64,000 nt of DNA from Lysinibacillus fusiformis. GTDB lineage: Bacteria; Bacillota; Bacilli; Bacillales_A; Planococcaceae. Made by a program: the position numbers and the translations under genes. The notes beneath the pieces are model-generated. The model did not search any database. It was not told the DNA's origin and was given only the letters and a program-made list of their open reading frames with translations. The stretch covers positions 186,001 to 250,000 of the forward strand of contig NZ_PDFK01000003.1 of the NCBI RefSeq assembly GCF_002845985.1. The letters run 5' to 3'. Positions 23,423-31,823 of the stretch are shown in pieces (position 1 is the stretch's first letter; every line of letters starts with the position of its first letter).

Positions 23423-24319
23423 TTAATGACAAACTTGATTCTGTGGCATTTTGGTTTTAAAGTGCGTAAATAAATAACAGCCTATAATAACGATCAGTCC
23501 TCCAATGCCTTGAAGCCAACTCAGCTTTTCACCGATAAAGAAGAACGCGAGCAGGGCAGTGAAAATTGGATTGAAGTTTAGGAAAATGCCAGAGGTTGTG
23601 GCTCCTAATTGCTGTACGCCTATATTCCAAAAGACCATACAAACGACAGTAGAGATAATCCCTGTATACAGAAGAGAAAGGATGAAAGACGGATTGATAT
23701 TAGAGAAGGTGAATTCCGTACTGGTGAACGGGACAAGAGTAAGAATACCAAACACTCCCGCATACAATGTAGCCATTAATGGAGAGGTTGTTTTCATAGC
23801 CCACTTACTACAAACCGAGTAAAGTCCCCAGACACAAACCGCAGCTACCATCCATAAATCCCCTGTATTCAATTGAAAATCCAGTAACTGCTGCAAATCT
23901 CCTTTCGAAAGGACGAGAACCACCCCCATGAAAGAAAGAGTCATAGCCAAAAGCTGCAAGCCATTTATTTTTTCTTTGAGAAAAGCAAATGAAAAAAGGG
24001 CTATGGACATCGTATTCATCGTTGAAATAAGCCCTGCATTCGTGGATGTTGTTCGCTCCAACGCTAAAAATTGAAAAATATTAAACAAGGCGACACCTGT
24101 AATACCCATGAACAATAACGGCACAAGAGCTGCTTTTGCAGGGACTAGCTTCTTTTCTTTCCACCAGACTAATGGTATAAGGACAATCACCGCAATGAAC
24201 CATCTTGCCATCGTTAAAGTCATCGGAGAGGCATGTGCCACAAGCGTCTTGGCCACAACAAAATTGCCTCCCCAAAGTAAGCTTGTGACGAGCATTAAGC
24301 CCATATAAAATTTGACCAA
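23423..24319 (-). CDS. EamA/DMT-family transporter
   Basis: TTG 24319 is chosen as start because AGGAGGG lies 9 bases upstream. The product of 298 residues has ten membrane helices as two EamA repeats (about 8-135 and 155-290): MLVTSLLWGGNFVVAKTLV... with MTLTMARWFIAVIVLIPL, and LMATLYAGVFGILTLVPF with GLIVIIGCYLF near the end. DMT carriers export amino acids or metabolites. It is divergent from an Lrp/AsnC-type regulator 189 bases away, which probably controls it and suggests an amino acid as cargo. Confidence 0.9.
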   Translation of the reverse strand: MVKFYMGLMLVTSLLWGGNFVVAKTLVAHASPMTLTMARWFIAVIVLIPLVWWKEKKLVPAKAALVPLLFMGITGVALFNIFQFLALERTTSTNAGLISTMNTMSIALFSFAFLKEKINGLQLLAMTLSFMGVVLVLSKGDLQQLLDFQLNTGDLWMVAAVCVWGLYSVCSKWAMKTTSPLMATLYAGVFGILTLVPFTSTEFTFSNINPSFILSLLYTGIISTVVCMVFWNIGVQQLGATTSGIFLNFNPIFTALLAFFFIGEKLSWLQGIGGLIVIIGCYLFTHFKTKMPQNQVCH

Positions 24320-24508
24320 GGTATGTAACCCTCCTATGATTTTATGTATATTAAGAATCATAGCATTATTGAGATTTTGTCTGTATAATATTTTGTATAA
24401 TTGTACTAATTTGAAATAATTAAAATAAATTTAATAAATTTCAGAAGAATATTCTGAAATAGAGTCTAATATGTACTTGCCGAATAACAATCAAAAGGAG
24501 AGATAACA

Positions 24509-25003
24509 ATGGAGGAGATTAAAAATAAAGCATTAGACAGTGTGGATCTTCAAATTTTAGCGATTTTGCAGAGAGAGGTGCAACTCAGTAATGCAGAATT
24601 GGCTAGACGAGTAAACTTGTCTCCGCCAGCAACTCATACAAGGGTCAAACGCCTTGAAACAGAAGGATATATCGATCAGCAAGTGGCTATTTTAAATCAA
24701 GAAAAGCTAGGATTTGATTTACTGTGCTATGTCTTTATGAGCACTAATATTCACCAAGCGAAGGAAATCGAGGAATTGGAGGACAGCTTAAAAACGATGA
24801 CCGAAATCATGGAATGTCATTGTTTAACAGGTGCATATGATTATTTGTTAAAGGTTGTCATTCGAGATCGCAAAGAATTAGATCAATTCATCCGCAAATT
24901 AAATAAGCTAGGGGTTTCTAGAATTCAAACGAACTTATCCTTGAGGGAAATTAAATATTCTACTGTGTTACCTATAGAAGAAAACAGCAAGTGTGAGTTT
25001 TAG
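24509..25003 (+). CDS. Lrp/AsnC-family transcriptional regulator
   Basis: A 164-residue protein with an N-terminal winged helix (about 12-65, LQILAILQREVQLSNAELARRVNLSPPATHTRVKRLETEGYI) and a C-terminal RAM ligand-binding domain (about 75-150, LLCYVFMSTNI...VMECHCLTGAYDYLLKVVIRD-type pattern with the G-x-Y/FD motif as TGAYDYLL). Lrp-type proteins form octamers that sense amino acids. AAAGGAG lies in front of the ATG. It is divergent from the EamA transporter, the likely target. Confidence 0.93.
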   Translation: MEEIKNKALDSVDLQILAILQREVQLSNAELARRVNLSPPATHTRVKRLETEGYIDQQVAILNQEKLGFDLLCYVFMSTNIHQAKEIEELEDSLKTMTEIMECHCLTGAYDYLLKVVIRDRKELDQFIRKLNKLGVSRIQTNLSLREIKYSTVLPIEENSKCEF

Positions 25004-25025
25004 GCTCAAACTTGCTGTTTTTTTA
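24983..25025 (+). terminator. Terminator of the Lrp/AsnC gene
   Basis: AACAGCAAGTGTGAG and CTCAAACTTGCTGTT form a 13-15 bp stem followed by TTTTTT; the stop codon is in the loop. Confidence 0.85.
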
Positions 25026-25137
25026 GTTTTCAGGATGACCTATTAAAGGTTTTCTACGATACTTGTGGCATACTTTTTCAGGTTAGACAACGATAGAATT
25101 TTATAGAAGCGTGTTTGGATGCTCTCTACTTTTCTCG

Positions 25138-25311
25138 TTATTCATCCTTTGCTGGGAGTTGGTCATATCCCAAAGTATTCAGGTTTTCTTGTGGCTGCGC
25201 ATTGACGGTTTGTTCTTTAGCTTCCGCTTCTTCGCTAGGCGGAGCTTCTTCCGCAGAACAGGCAGCTAAGAGGGAAAATAGCACGCAACTTAATAACAGT
25301 AGCTTCTGCAT
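25138..25311 (-). CDS. Small lipoprotein, 57 residues
   Basis: ATG 25311 follows GGAGG by 8 bases. MQKLLLLSCVLFSLLAACSAEE has a standard lipobox LAAC at residue 18; the mature part is a short acidic tail (EEAPPSEEAEAKEQ...) without a folded domain. It is probably a small anchored surface peptide. The gene stands alone, in the same direction as the stalk-domain protein at 25396 but nearer the 5' side of nothing obvious. Function unknown. Confidence 0.65.
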   Translation of the reverse strand: MQKLLLLSCVLFSLLAACSAEEAPPSEEAEAKEQTVNAQPQENLNTLGYDQLPAKDE

Positions 25312-25395
25312 GAGGCAAACCTCCATATATTCGATGTTGATATGAATATTTTGTCCATTTTCATGCAGAATATGTTGAACATCGCTTACAAAAAA

Positions 25396-26238
25396 TTATG
25401 CTACTGTATTACTAATAATGGTACTAAAGCCATTAGTGGCAGCATTGTTTATAAGCTGTTTTATAGATTGAACTGCTTGATCTGTGAAAATATACCAGCT
25501 ATCTTCAAACACATCATGCAGTAGATGATGGGGATGACCTTGTAATAGTTCATCAGGGAATGCAGTATTTAATGAATAAATATCAAATTGTTTGACTGTG
25601 TTCGTATCATCGCTCATAAAACGATATTGCCCACGTTTAGAATAGGAACCAGGTATGTCTAAATTAATTTGCCATGAATATTCTTTAGGTGCCTCTACTT
25701 TGTTTCCTTTTTGCTGGAAAACTTGATAAAGCGCTTTATGATAAGCATTGCCTTTAATGTCTTGAATAACACCACCCATTGTCATTTGATATTCATAGCG
25801 GAGGGCTTTTATTTTTTTATTGTCAAGTAGTAGTGGTTCAGAAGTGATACTGACTGTACCTTGATTGTATTGGACCTGACTGCCAAATGTTTCCGCAATA
25901 AAGCGAATCGGTACATAGGTACGATTATTTTTCATGTATGGCTGTACATCCAATTGCTCTGTTTTGTCATTTTTCATGACAGTCTTGTTGTTGAGATTTA
26001 ATACAATCAATGTTTTATTCATGGCAAGGGTAATTTGTGAATCCTTCCAATGCACTTGCGCACCTAGATTTTCACTGATCACACGCAATGGCACCATGAT
26101 TCGATTGCTTCTTTGCTCGGGTGCTGTATCAGATTTTACTATTACGTCATCTATTTTAATTTGTGTAGTGGCAGCATCAGCCGGAAAAGCCACAAAAAAC
26201 ATAGATGTTAACAATAGTCCAGTGAAGACTTTTTTCAT
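25396..26238 (-). CDS. Exported protein with copper-amine-oxidase-like N-terminal (stalk) domain
   Basis: ATG 26238 follows AGGAGG by 9 bases. Signal peptide MKKVFTGLLLTSMFFVAFPADAA (about 1-23) is followed by a stalk domain, VKSDTAPEQRSNRIMVPLRVISENLGAQVHWKDSQITLAMN, and its second half, DVQPYMKNNRTYVPIRFIAETFGSQVQYNQGTVSI (to about residue 130), then a C-terminal domain of 150 residues containing QINLDIPGSYSKRGQYRF and FVFEDSWYIFT-like sequence that I do not recognise. Stalk domains (Cu_amine_oxidN1) are cell-surface modules common in spore formers. 280 residues. Confidence 0.85.
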   Translation of the reverse strand: MKKVFTGLLLTSMFFVAFPADAATTQIKIDDVIVKSDTAPEQRSNRIMVPLRVISENLGAQVHWKDSQITLAMNKTLIVLNLNNKTVMKNDKTEQLDVQPYMKNNRTYVPIRFIAETFGSQVQYNQGTVSITSEPLLLDNKKIKALRYEYQMTMGGVIQDIKGNAYHKALYQVFQQKGNKVEAPKEYSWQINLDIPGSYSKRGQYRFMSDDTNTVKQFDIYSLNTAFPDELLQGHPHHLLHDVFEDSWYIFTDQAVQSIKQLINNAATNGFSTIISNTVA

Positions 26239-26372
26239 GGTAGTCAACCTCCTATATTCGAGTTTTTAGCATCTTCAATATTTTACCATAGTTATTGGCT
26301 ATTGGTCGCTAATTTTTTACAGCTATATTCCGTAATTGTTCTCGAATACTAACGGTGAAGGGAGGTTTTTAA

Positions 26373-26537
26373 ATGAAATTATTGACCTGGGGTATTGTTG
26401 GTGCAGCACTGTTTGCTGCCATGAAAGGCTATGGGAAATCAAATCAAGGACAGAAGGATAGCTTTCAACAAACGACGACGCCTGTACAACTAGTTGCCAA
26501 TGCGAATCCACTGACAGCCAATACACCGAAACAGTAA
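26373..26537 (+). CDS. Small protein with hydrophobic N-terminus, 54 residues
   Basis: GGGAGG lies 7 bases in front of ATG 26373. MKLLTWGIVGAALFAAMKGYG is a short hydrophobic helix followed by a Gln/Ser/Thr/Asn-rich tail (NQGQKDSFQQTTTPVQLVANANPL). It may be a membrane-anchored peptide. The strong ribosome binding site and independent position support a real gene. No family recognised. Confidence 0.6.
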   Translation: MKLLTWGIVGAALFAAMKGYGKSNQGQKDSFQQTTTPVQLVANANPLTANTPKQ

Positions 26538-26641
26538 AACGAAGAGAAGCTTATAGATTACTTTGATCTATGAGCTTTCTATAATTTTACATAAATATCA
26601 TATAATTGGTATAATAGATTGCGAGAAAAGAGGTGGGATAG

Positions 26642-26954
26642 ATGCTTGATTTTACAAACTATCATGACGATGATTTAGAAGAAATTCTGCAATTATTTTA
26701 CGAAACTGTACATATTTTATGTCCATAAGGATTTTCAAAGACAGGGGATTGCAGCAGCCTTAGTAGATTTACTAGAAGCGGACGCAAAAAAGCTTGGTCT
26801 TACCCATATCTACACAGATGCTAGTCTTACAGCGAGACCCTTCTTTGAACGAAAAGGATACCAAATCATTCAAAGACAAACCGTCGAGCGTCAAGGCATA
26901 TTGTTCATGAATGTTAGCATGGGTAAATTATTTATTGATGAAAAGGACGGATGA
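26642..26954 (+). pseudogene. GNAT acetyltransferase remnant, middle part missing
   Basis: ATG 26642 (after AGAGGTGGG) gives LDFTNYHDDDLEEILQLFYETVH, a typical GNAT N-terminus, then runs to a stop within a few codons. Another frame resumes at FYVHKDFQRQGIAAALVDLLEADAKKLGL, the acetyl-CoA motif, and continues through ARPFFERKGYQIIQRQTVERQGI to TGA 26954. About 50-60 residues of the central beta-sheet are absent compared with complete enzymes of this kind, so the gene has an internal deletion that also shifts the frame. Its stop overlaps the start of the next gene as ATGA. Confidence 0.75.
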
Positions 26955-27898
26955 AAAAGATGCATTATGTAAAGAGTTTTGTCGTATTAATGATGCTATG
27001 CTTCGTGTTTAGTGCCTGTGCACAAATAGAAAAACCTTCCCATAAAAAACCAGATATTGAAAGTATCACGGTTTCATTCGAACATCCAGAAACGAAGCAA
27101 CCATTTAAAATAGTTCATGCTTTTGAGCTTTTTCAAAACTATACGGAAAAGGTAGAAGGTAATCCAGATCGTTCACCATTGGACATCTATCGAGAAGAGG
27201 TCATTGATCCCGTTTATAGTGCATGTTTTGAGAATGGTGAATATATAAACATGGCTGAGACGGTGTTGAATAGCACGACCAAACAATTGAAAGAAAATCA
27301 ATTATTAAGCGAAAAAATTGATAGGGAAGCAACAGAAAAGAGTATTAAGGAAGGTCTGTTCAAATCTTCTGAACTCCTTCCCACTAAAAATGAAACGACG
27401 GTATGTGTTTTTCCAGCCACAGATGTAAACGCGAATATGGTAACGATTGGTGCAGGTAAAATAACAGCCCTCTATAATAAATATTATACAAATGAATTTA
27501 TTAGGGCTGTAATTGCCCATGAATATCATCATAGTGTTGCAACTGAAAAACGCCCGCGTAGTGAAGGGACAGTGCTAGATCATCTCATATTTGAAGGAAG
27601 GGCAGTGATGTTTGAAAAATTAGTTTATCCTGATTTAAATTTTACGCGAATAGATTTGGATTACAACAAAGTTTATTGGTCTGATGTTGCAGCGGATTTG
27701 GAAAAGCATAACTTGATTCGTGCCCTAGAAATAATTAGAGGTGGAAATGGTCTTCCCTTTAGTTATGGCTACAGCGAAGGCTATAAAATGGTTAAATCTT
27801 ATCTCGATTTGCATCCCAATGTATCGATAGAGGAGTGGACTGCCTTAAGTCCGAAAGAAATTTTTGAAAAAGGAAAGTATCTCGAAAATTATCAATAA
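26951..27898 (+). CDS. Lipoprotein with DUF2268-type zinc metallopeptidase domain
   Basis: The 315-residue product has a lipoprotein signal (KSFVVLMMLCFVFSAC, lipobox FSAC at about residue 24) and a C-terminal DUF2268 domain. The zinc motif HExxH is seen as AHEYHH at about residue 195, with a downstream Glu in DHLIFEGRAVMFEK that could be the third ligand. DUF2268 proteins are predicted Zn-dependent proteases; here the domain would face the cell surface. The start ATG overlaps the stop of the GNAT remnant. Confidence 0.85.
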   Translation: MKKMHYVKSFVVLMMLCFVFSACAQIEKPSHKKPDIESITVSFEHPETKQPFKIVHAFELFQNYTEKVEGNPDRSPLDIYREEVIDPVYSACFENGEYINMAETVLNSTTKQLKENQLLSEKIDREATEKSIKEGLFKSSELLPTKNETTVCVFPATDVNANMVTIGAGKITALYNKYYTNEFIRAVIAHEYHHSVATEKRPRSEGTVLDHLIFEGRAVMFEKLVYPDLNFTRIDLDYNKVYWSDVAADLEKHNLIRALEIIRGGNGLPFSYGYSEGYKMVKSYLDLHPNVSIEEWTALSPKEIFEKGKYLENYQ

Positions 27899-27906
27899 AC
27901 AAATAA

Positions 27907-27941
27907 GCAACAGACCCTGTATTAAACTCGGTCTGTTACTT
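27907..27941. terminator. Bidirectional terminator between convergent genes
   Basis: AACAGACC and GGTCTGTT form a stem with a 13-base loop holding the DinB stop codon. Confidence 0.5.
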
Positions 27942-28401
27942 CGTTTAGGCATCGATGAATGGTGACAATTGCTTGTAAATGCATACCTTCATGAAAGATG
28001 GTACGTAGGAGTACTTGTTCAATGGTCTGCATACCCGTGTCGATAGGTGGGAATTCCTCAGCCAATCGATGACCGTATCGTTCCTTTATCTGTGAAGGCT
28101 GCTGAGCCAAGCACTTTTTTAACTCCTCGAATGTGGGCGTTTTTTCGTCAAAATGCTTAGGCGACGTACCAAAGCTAAACCATTTCATGAGAGCTACTAA
28201 TGCTGTATCCTTTTCTTTTGTTAACGCCTCTAGCCATAAATATTGATCGAGATAAAGATGGCCCATATTCCAGCGAATATTATTATGAAAACCAGCTGGA
28301 ATGATATTTGCCTTTTCTTCTGACACATGCTCTAGCAAATGGAGTAACTCGCTACGGTAATGTGCTAACTGCTGAAATAAATTTTCTTGACGTTCATTCA
28401 A
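27922..28401 (-). CDS. DinB-family protein
   Basis: Start taken as TTG 28401, 7 bases after AGGAGG; GTG 28407 overlaps the ribosome binding site. About 159 residues, a four-helix DinB/YfiT-like fold. Candidate metal ligands are His in MGHLYLDQ (helix 2) and the pair in IFHEGMHLQAI (helix 4), the usual three-His pattern of DinB-like metalloenzymes (thiol S-transferase-like). The substrate is unknown. Confidence 0.88.
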   Translation of the reverse strand: MNERQENLFQQLAHYRSELLHLLEHVSEEKANIIPAGFHNNIRWNMGHLYLDQYLWLEALTKEKDTALVALMKWFSFGTSPKHFDEKTPTFEELKKCLAQQPSQIKERYGHRLAEEFPPIDTGMQTIEQVLLRTIFHEGMHLQAIVTIHRCLNEVTDRV

Positions 28402-28452
28402 GTTCACCCCTCCTTTTTAGTATGTATTGGCTAAAATTCTCCATTTTCCTGC

Positions 28453-28483
28453 AAAAAAAAAGAAGAACACTCTTTTGTGTTCC
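28453..28483 (-). terminator. Terminator of the LysE-type exporter gene
   Basis: On the minus strand AGGAACAC, loop AAAAGA, GTGTTCTT is followed by a run of nine T. Confidence 0.8.
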
Positions 28484-28491
28484 TCTCCAGA

Positions 28492-29109
28492 TTATCTACT
28501 TTGTGTCTGTAGTGCTAAACGGACACCGAGACCGATATAGACAAAGCCAACAGTTTTTTCAAGCCAACGTGAGCTACCACTTGTTTTCGTAAAGATTTTT
28601 TCACCAATGAAGCTTGTAATAATTGCTAGTAGTATTGTATACAAAGCACTCATCACAACAAAGGTGATGCCTAGTGTTAGCAATTGGCTTGTGACAGATT
28701 GCTCGTTGTGCTGTACAAATTGTGGTAAGAAAGCAAGGAAAAATAAAGCTGTCTTCGGATTTAAAATTTCTGCCAAAAAGCCTTGGCGGAATGATGTACT
28801 AGCAGGGCTTTGTTCCACAGTTGGTTGTTCAATTTTTTTTGGTTTTGTGAGGAGCATCTGAATACCTAAATAAACAAGGTAGGCCACCCCAATATATTTC
28901 ACTACCTCAAAGGCTGTGGCTGATTTCATCAAAATAGCAGAAAGACCTAAAACAGCCGCTAACGTATGAACTAAATCTCCAAGACCGATGCCTAAAGCGG
29001 TATAAATACCATTCTTTTTGCCACTTTTTAATGTTTGTGTAATCGTGATAATAACAGCAGGACCTGGGATTAAAAATAATAAAAGTACTATTGCGATAAA
29101 AGATAACAT
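28492..29109 (-). CDS. LysE/RhtB-family amino-acid exporter
   Basis: A 205-residue membrane protein with six predicted helices. The family signature is at the N-terminus: FLIPGPAVIITITQTLKSGKKNGIYTALGIGLGDLVHTLAAVLGL (P-G-P and the G-x3-G-D motif), with FLAEILNPKTALFFLAFLPQFV in the third helix (the N-P-K). The proteins export basic or neutral amino acids. ATG follows AGGAAGG. Single gene with its own terminator. Confidence 0.93.
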   Translation of the reverse strand: MLSFIAIVLLLFLIPGPAVIITITQTLKSGKKNGIYTALGIGLGDLVHTLAAVLGLSAILMKSATAFEVVKYIGVAYLVYLGIQMLLTKPKKIEQPTVEQSPASTSFRQGFLAEILNPKTALFFLAFLPQFVQHNEQSVTSQLLTLGITFVVMSALYTILLAIITSFIGEKIFTKTSGSSRWLEKTVGFVYIGLGVRLALQTQSR

Positions 29110-29257
29110 GCGAAACCTTCCTATTCTAATAAACTAATCAATCTAAGGTGAATGCATGGAATATTATATTCCAGCGACTATAGGGCTGTCGATAAAGAAA
29201 TATTGAAAAAGGAATGAAAAAAAATTCAGAAAACAATTTAGCGAGGAGATGATCGGC

Positions 29258-29497
29258 ATGAAATGGTCCTATTGTCTACAACTATTCATATTTATCCCAA
29301 TTGTGGTGACGAGTATGTGTGGTCTTATTACAAAAGATTTTTCGTTCTTACCAGTTACTTTCATGTTATTAGGTTGTACATTTTTACTCATTGGTATGAG
29401 AGCGTGGCAAAGAGCCAAACGATCTACCATTAGTATTCTTTCTTTTGGTACGGCCATTTTTCTATTTGTCATTGTCGGACAGTCATTTTTTGACTAA
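29258..29497 (+). CDS. Small membrane protein, 79 residues, three helices
   Basis: ATG 29258 lies 9 bases after GAGGAG; an in-frame ATG at 29249 is fused to it. The product MKWSYCLQLFIFIPIVV... has three hydrophobic segments with a basic loop RAWQRAKRSTIS before the last. No family is recognised. Positive charges between helices 2 and 3 suggest that this loop is cytoplasmic. Confidence 0.55.
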   Translation: MKWSYCLQLFIFIPIVVTSMCGLITKDFSFLPVTFMLLGCTFLLIGMRAWQRAKRSTISILSFGTAIFLFVIVGQSFFD

Positions 29498-29569
29498 CTT
29501 CATTTTTATTACTAAGTACTAATATTTAGTGTTAGAATAAGGTTATAAAAATGCTGTGGAGGAATCAAT

Positions 29570-29995
29570 ATGTTAACAAGTCAACAATTGCAAGAAATAT
29601 TACCACATCGCTATCCGTTTCTTTTAGTAGATCGTATTTTGGAATTAGAGGAGGGAAAGCGTGCAGTCGGATTGAAAAATGTGACAATCCATGAGGAGTT
29701 CTTTCAGGGACATTTTCCACATTATCCTGTCATGCCAGGTGTGCTCATTGTGGAAGCGTTAGCGCAAGTCAGTGCAGTCATTATGCTGACAAAGGCAGGG
29801 AATGAGGGGCGGTTAGGCTTGCTTGCGGGCATTGATCATTGTCGCTTTAAAAAACAAGTAAAGCCTGGTGATCAGCTACGGCTTGAGGTAGTAATCAACC
29901 GTGTGAAAGGGACAGTCGGTAAAGGAAGTGGGGTTGCCACAGTGAATGGAGAAATCGTTTGTGAAACAAACCTTGTTTTTGCTTTTGGCCAGTAA
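29570..29995 (+). CDS. fabZ: 3-hydroxyacyl-ACP dehydratase FabZ
   Basis: The 141-residue hot-dog enzyme dehydrates 3-hydroxyacyl-ACP in fatty-acid elongation. The start of FabZ proteins ([23 protein letters not shown]) is present, the catalytic His48 in [13 protein letters not shown] and Glu62 in VEALAQ are both conserved, followed by [18 protein letters not shown] behind GGAGGAA. It stands alone, not beside other fab genes. A remnant lies downstream in the opposite direction. Confidence 0.95.
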   Translation: MLTSQQLQEILPHRYPFLLVDRILELEEGKRAVGLKNVTIHEEFFQGHFPHYPVMPGVLIVEALAQVSAVIMLTKAGNEGRLGLLAGIDHCRFKKQVKPGDQLRLEVVINRVKGTVGKGSGVATVNGEIVCETNLVFAFGQ

Positions 29996-30063
29996 AAGGA
30001 GGTCCTTTTATAAATGATAGTTTCATGCATAGTGTTTTTGTCTTGACTTTGCTTGATGACGTA

Positions 30064-30327
30064 CTACATACCCATCTTATCCTCATGATTCAACTGAAGA
30101 CTCCCTTCTCTATAGGGGCAATGAATACTTTTTGGCGGGTGAGCGCCACGTGGTAATAATGGTGAAAGCATGTCACAGGATGTAACGATCGGCAAAAGTG
30201 AAGCGTCTGCGACAAATACACCATGGTGTGATTGAATGTTGTGGACAAGCTTCAACAAAAAAATTATAGGAGCCTGGAAAACATACGTCATGATAAATTT
30301 TAATGAAATAAAGCTAAACATAAGCAT
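30064..30327 (-). pseudogene. Possible C-terminal remnant of a GMC oxidoreductase
   Basis: A minus-strand frame contains HNIQSHHGVFVADASLLPIVTSC, close to the family motif near the end of glucose-methanol-choline oxidoreductases (HGVFVADASLFPT...). The rest of the protein, including the FAD-binding N-terminus and the conserved N-P-x-x-T after the motif, is absent, and no start signal is visible. It looks like a decayed fragment. The 390 bases between fabZ and the deacetylase hold nothing else. Confidence 0.4.
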
Positions 30328-30383
30328 TTTTTTATGAAATCCACAAATAATAAAGTACGAAAATTATTTGGGGACGTGAAAAT

Positions 30384-31127
30384 GTGAAAAAATTTTTACT
30401 GTTTTTACTACCACTTTGTTTGATCACGGTGTCGTTTTTTTATGTCAAAGTAAGTTCTTCTGAAAATAAAGAGAGAAAGTATTATGAAGAAGCAGGACAA
30501 ATTCTTTGGGAAATCCAAACAGAGGAAAAAATCATTGCCTTAACGTTTGATGATGGTCCACATCGTACCTATACAGCGGATGTTCTTGATGTATTAGAGA
30601 AATACAATGCGAAAGCTACTTTTTTTATTGTTGGTCAAAATGCAGAAAAAAATCCTGAATTGATAGCAAGAATGTATGAAGAAGGGCATGAATTGGCCAA
30701 TCATACCTTTACACACCCTTTAAAAACAAATGTACCTAATTTAATGAAGGAAATTCAACAAACAGATGAGGTAATTGCAGGAATTACGGGCTATCAGCCA
30801 ACCTTATTTCGCCCCGTTGAAGGGCAATATACCGATGCCATGATAGAGGCGATTGCCAAAAAAGGCTATAAAGTCGTGATGTGGTCTTGGCATTTGGATA
30901 CGCTCGATTGGAAGAATCCTGGGGTCAATCGCATCGTTAATACGGTTTTAAAAGGCGTAAAGGCTGGCAATATCGTGCTGTTTCATGATGGTGGCGGAAA
31001 CCGAGCCCAAACCGTCAAAGCATTGGAGCAAATATTGCCAGAGCTTGAAAAGCAGGGCTACCAGTTTGTGACGGTTTCTGAATTGATGGAACTACAAAGG
31101 ACTCATCAGAAGATAAAAAAACAGTAG
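30384..31127 (+). CDS. Polysaccharide deacetylase (NodB domain), membrane anchored
   Basis: GTG start; a hydrophobic helix (about 3-22) anchors or exports the protein, followed by a NodB domain (about 50-240). Motif 1 TFDDGP (54-59, catalytic Asp56 and metal Asp57), motif 2 HTFTHP (metal His107 and His111) and motif 4/5-like WSWHLDTLDWKNPG with the catalytic-side Asp are present, as is LFHDGG. The usual RPPYG motif 3 reads RPVEG (143-147). It should remove N-acetyl groups from peptidoglycan or another surface glycan. 247 residues. Confidence 0.93.
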   Translation: MKKFLLFLLPLCLITVSFFYVKVSSSENKERKYYEEAGQILWEIQTEEKIIALTFDDGPHRTYTADVLDVLEKYNAKATFFIVGQNAEKNPELIARMYEEGHELANHTFTHPLKTNVPNLMKEIQQTDEVIAGITGYQPTLFRPVEGQYTDAMIEAIAKKGYKVVMWSWHLDTLDWKNPGVNRIVNTVLKGVKAGNIVLFHDGGGNRAQTVKALEQILPELEKQGYQFVTVSELMELQRTHQKIKKQ

Positions 31128-31165
31128 TGTGGTAGGTATTTGGCTTCCACACTACTCTTTATGTA
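31124..31165. terminator. Terminator between the deacetylase gene and the convergent small gene
   Basis: AGTAGTGTGG and CCACACTACT are perfectly complementary around a 14-base loop, followed by CTTTATG. Confidence 0.65.
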
Positions 31166-31169
31166 AAGG

Positions 31170-31436
31170 TTATTTTAACATTTTTTTGATTTGCTTTAGT
31201 TCAGCAATTAAATAATCGATTTGTTTCTGCATGTTATCGACTTTGGCTGTTTGATCACCATTATTTGTTGGAGAAGAATCGTTCTTCGCATTTTGTAGTG
31301 CCTCTAGGGCTAGACCAGCTGCGATGGTCTGAATGCCATCCCCTAAAGTTGAAATGGCTGTGCCGATATAGGCTAACTTTGCAATATAAATATCCATTGA
31401 ATCATTGTTCTGGTTCTGTTTATTATTTCTTCCCAT
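31170..31436 (-). CDS. Small coiled-coil protein, 88 residues
   Basis: AAGGAGG lies 7 bases in front of the ATG. The polar Asn/Gln-rich head is followed by a small hydrophobic stretch, AKLAYIGTAISTLGDGIQTIAAGLALEALQ, a second Asn/Ser-rich linker and a C-terminal heptad-type helix, MQKQIDYLIAELKQIKKMLK. No family name can be given, though I recall similar short proteins in spore formers. The balanced composition and strong start signal make it a real gene. Confidence 0.65.
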   Translation of the reverse strand: MGRNNKQNQNNDSMDIYIAKLAYIGTAISTLGDGIQTIAAGLALEALQNAKNDSSPTNNGDQTAKVDNMQKQIDYLIAELKQIKKMLK

Positions 31437-31532
31437 TTTCCTGCCTCCTTACAATTGTCATTACTTGCATCATATGCGACAACAATGGAAAAGGCGATTC
31501 ACGAGGCATTTGAATGATTCGCTAAAATGGTA

Positions 31533-31794
31533 ATGTTAGCTCAGCAAAATTATTGGGGGAAAATAGCATGGGCAAATGTAGAGCTTGTTGAAATGGATAG
31601 TGCGTTGCTAGAGGGAATGGGCAGGAGCGATTAGCAAACTTTCAATCTTCCTATGTAGACGTTGCGACGGAAACATTCAAATGGCTGCACGAAAGTTAGG
31701 ATTGTAGCCTAAGTTGATTGAGCTTCAAGAGATACTGCTTTCCTTCCGTCGATTAACTGTTCATATGGTCTATAAAAAAGGTGAAAAAGAATGA
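31533..31794 (+). pseudogene. Decayed plus-strand gene in a 670-base gap
   Basis: The gap between 31437 and 32105 holds no intact gene. ATG 31533 opens a 33-codon frame (LAQQNYWGKIAWANVELVEMD...) ending at 31634; further pieces that look coding, YVDVATETFKWLHE and ELQEILLSFRRLTVHMVYKKGEKE (stop 31794), lie in other frames, right before a strong terminator. Together they suggest the wreck of one gene of about 85 codons; the family is not recognised. From 31824 to 32105 I see only the upstream region of the S41 protease. Confidence 0.35.
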
Positions 31795-31796
31795 AT

Positions 31797-31823
31797 AGTT
31801 GCTAAGGAGCTGCAACTTTTTTC
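31797..31823 (+). terminator. Rho-independent terminator after the decayed gene
   Basis: AGTTGC and GCAACT surround TAAGGAGCT and are followed by TTTTTT. Confidence 0.65.
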
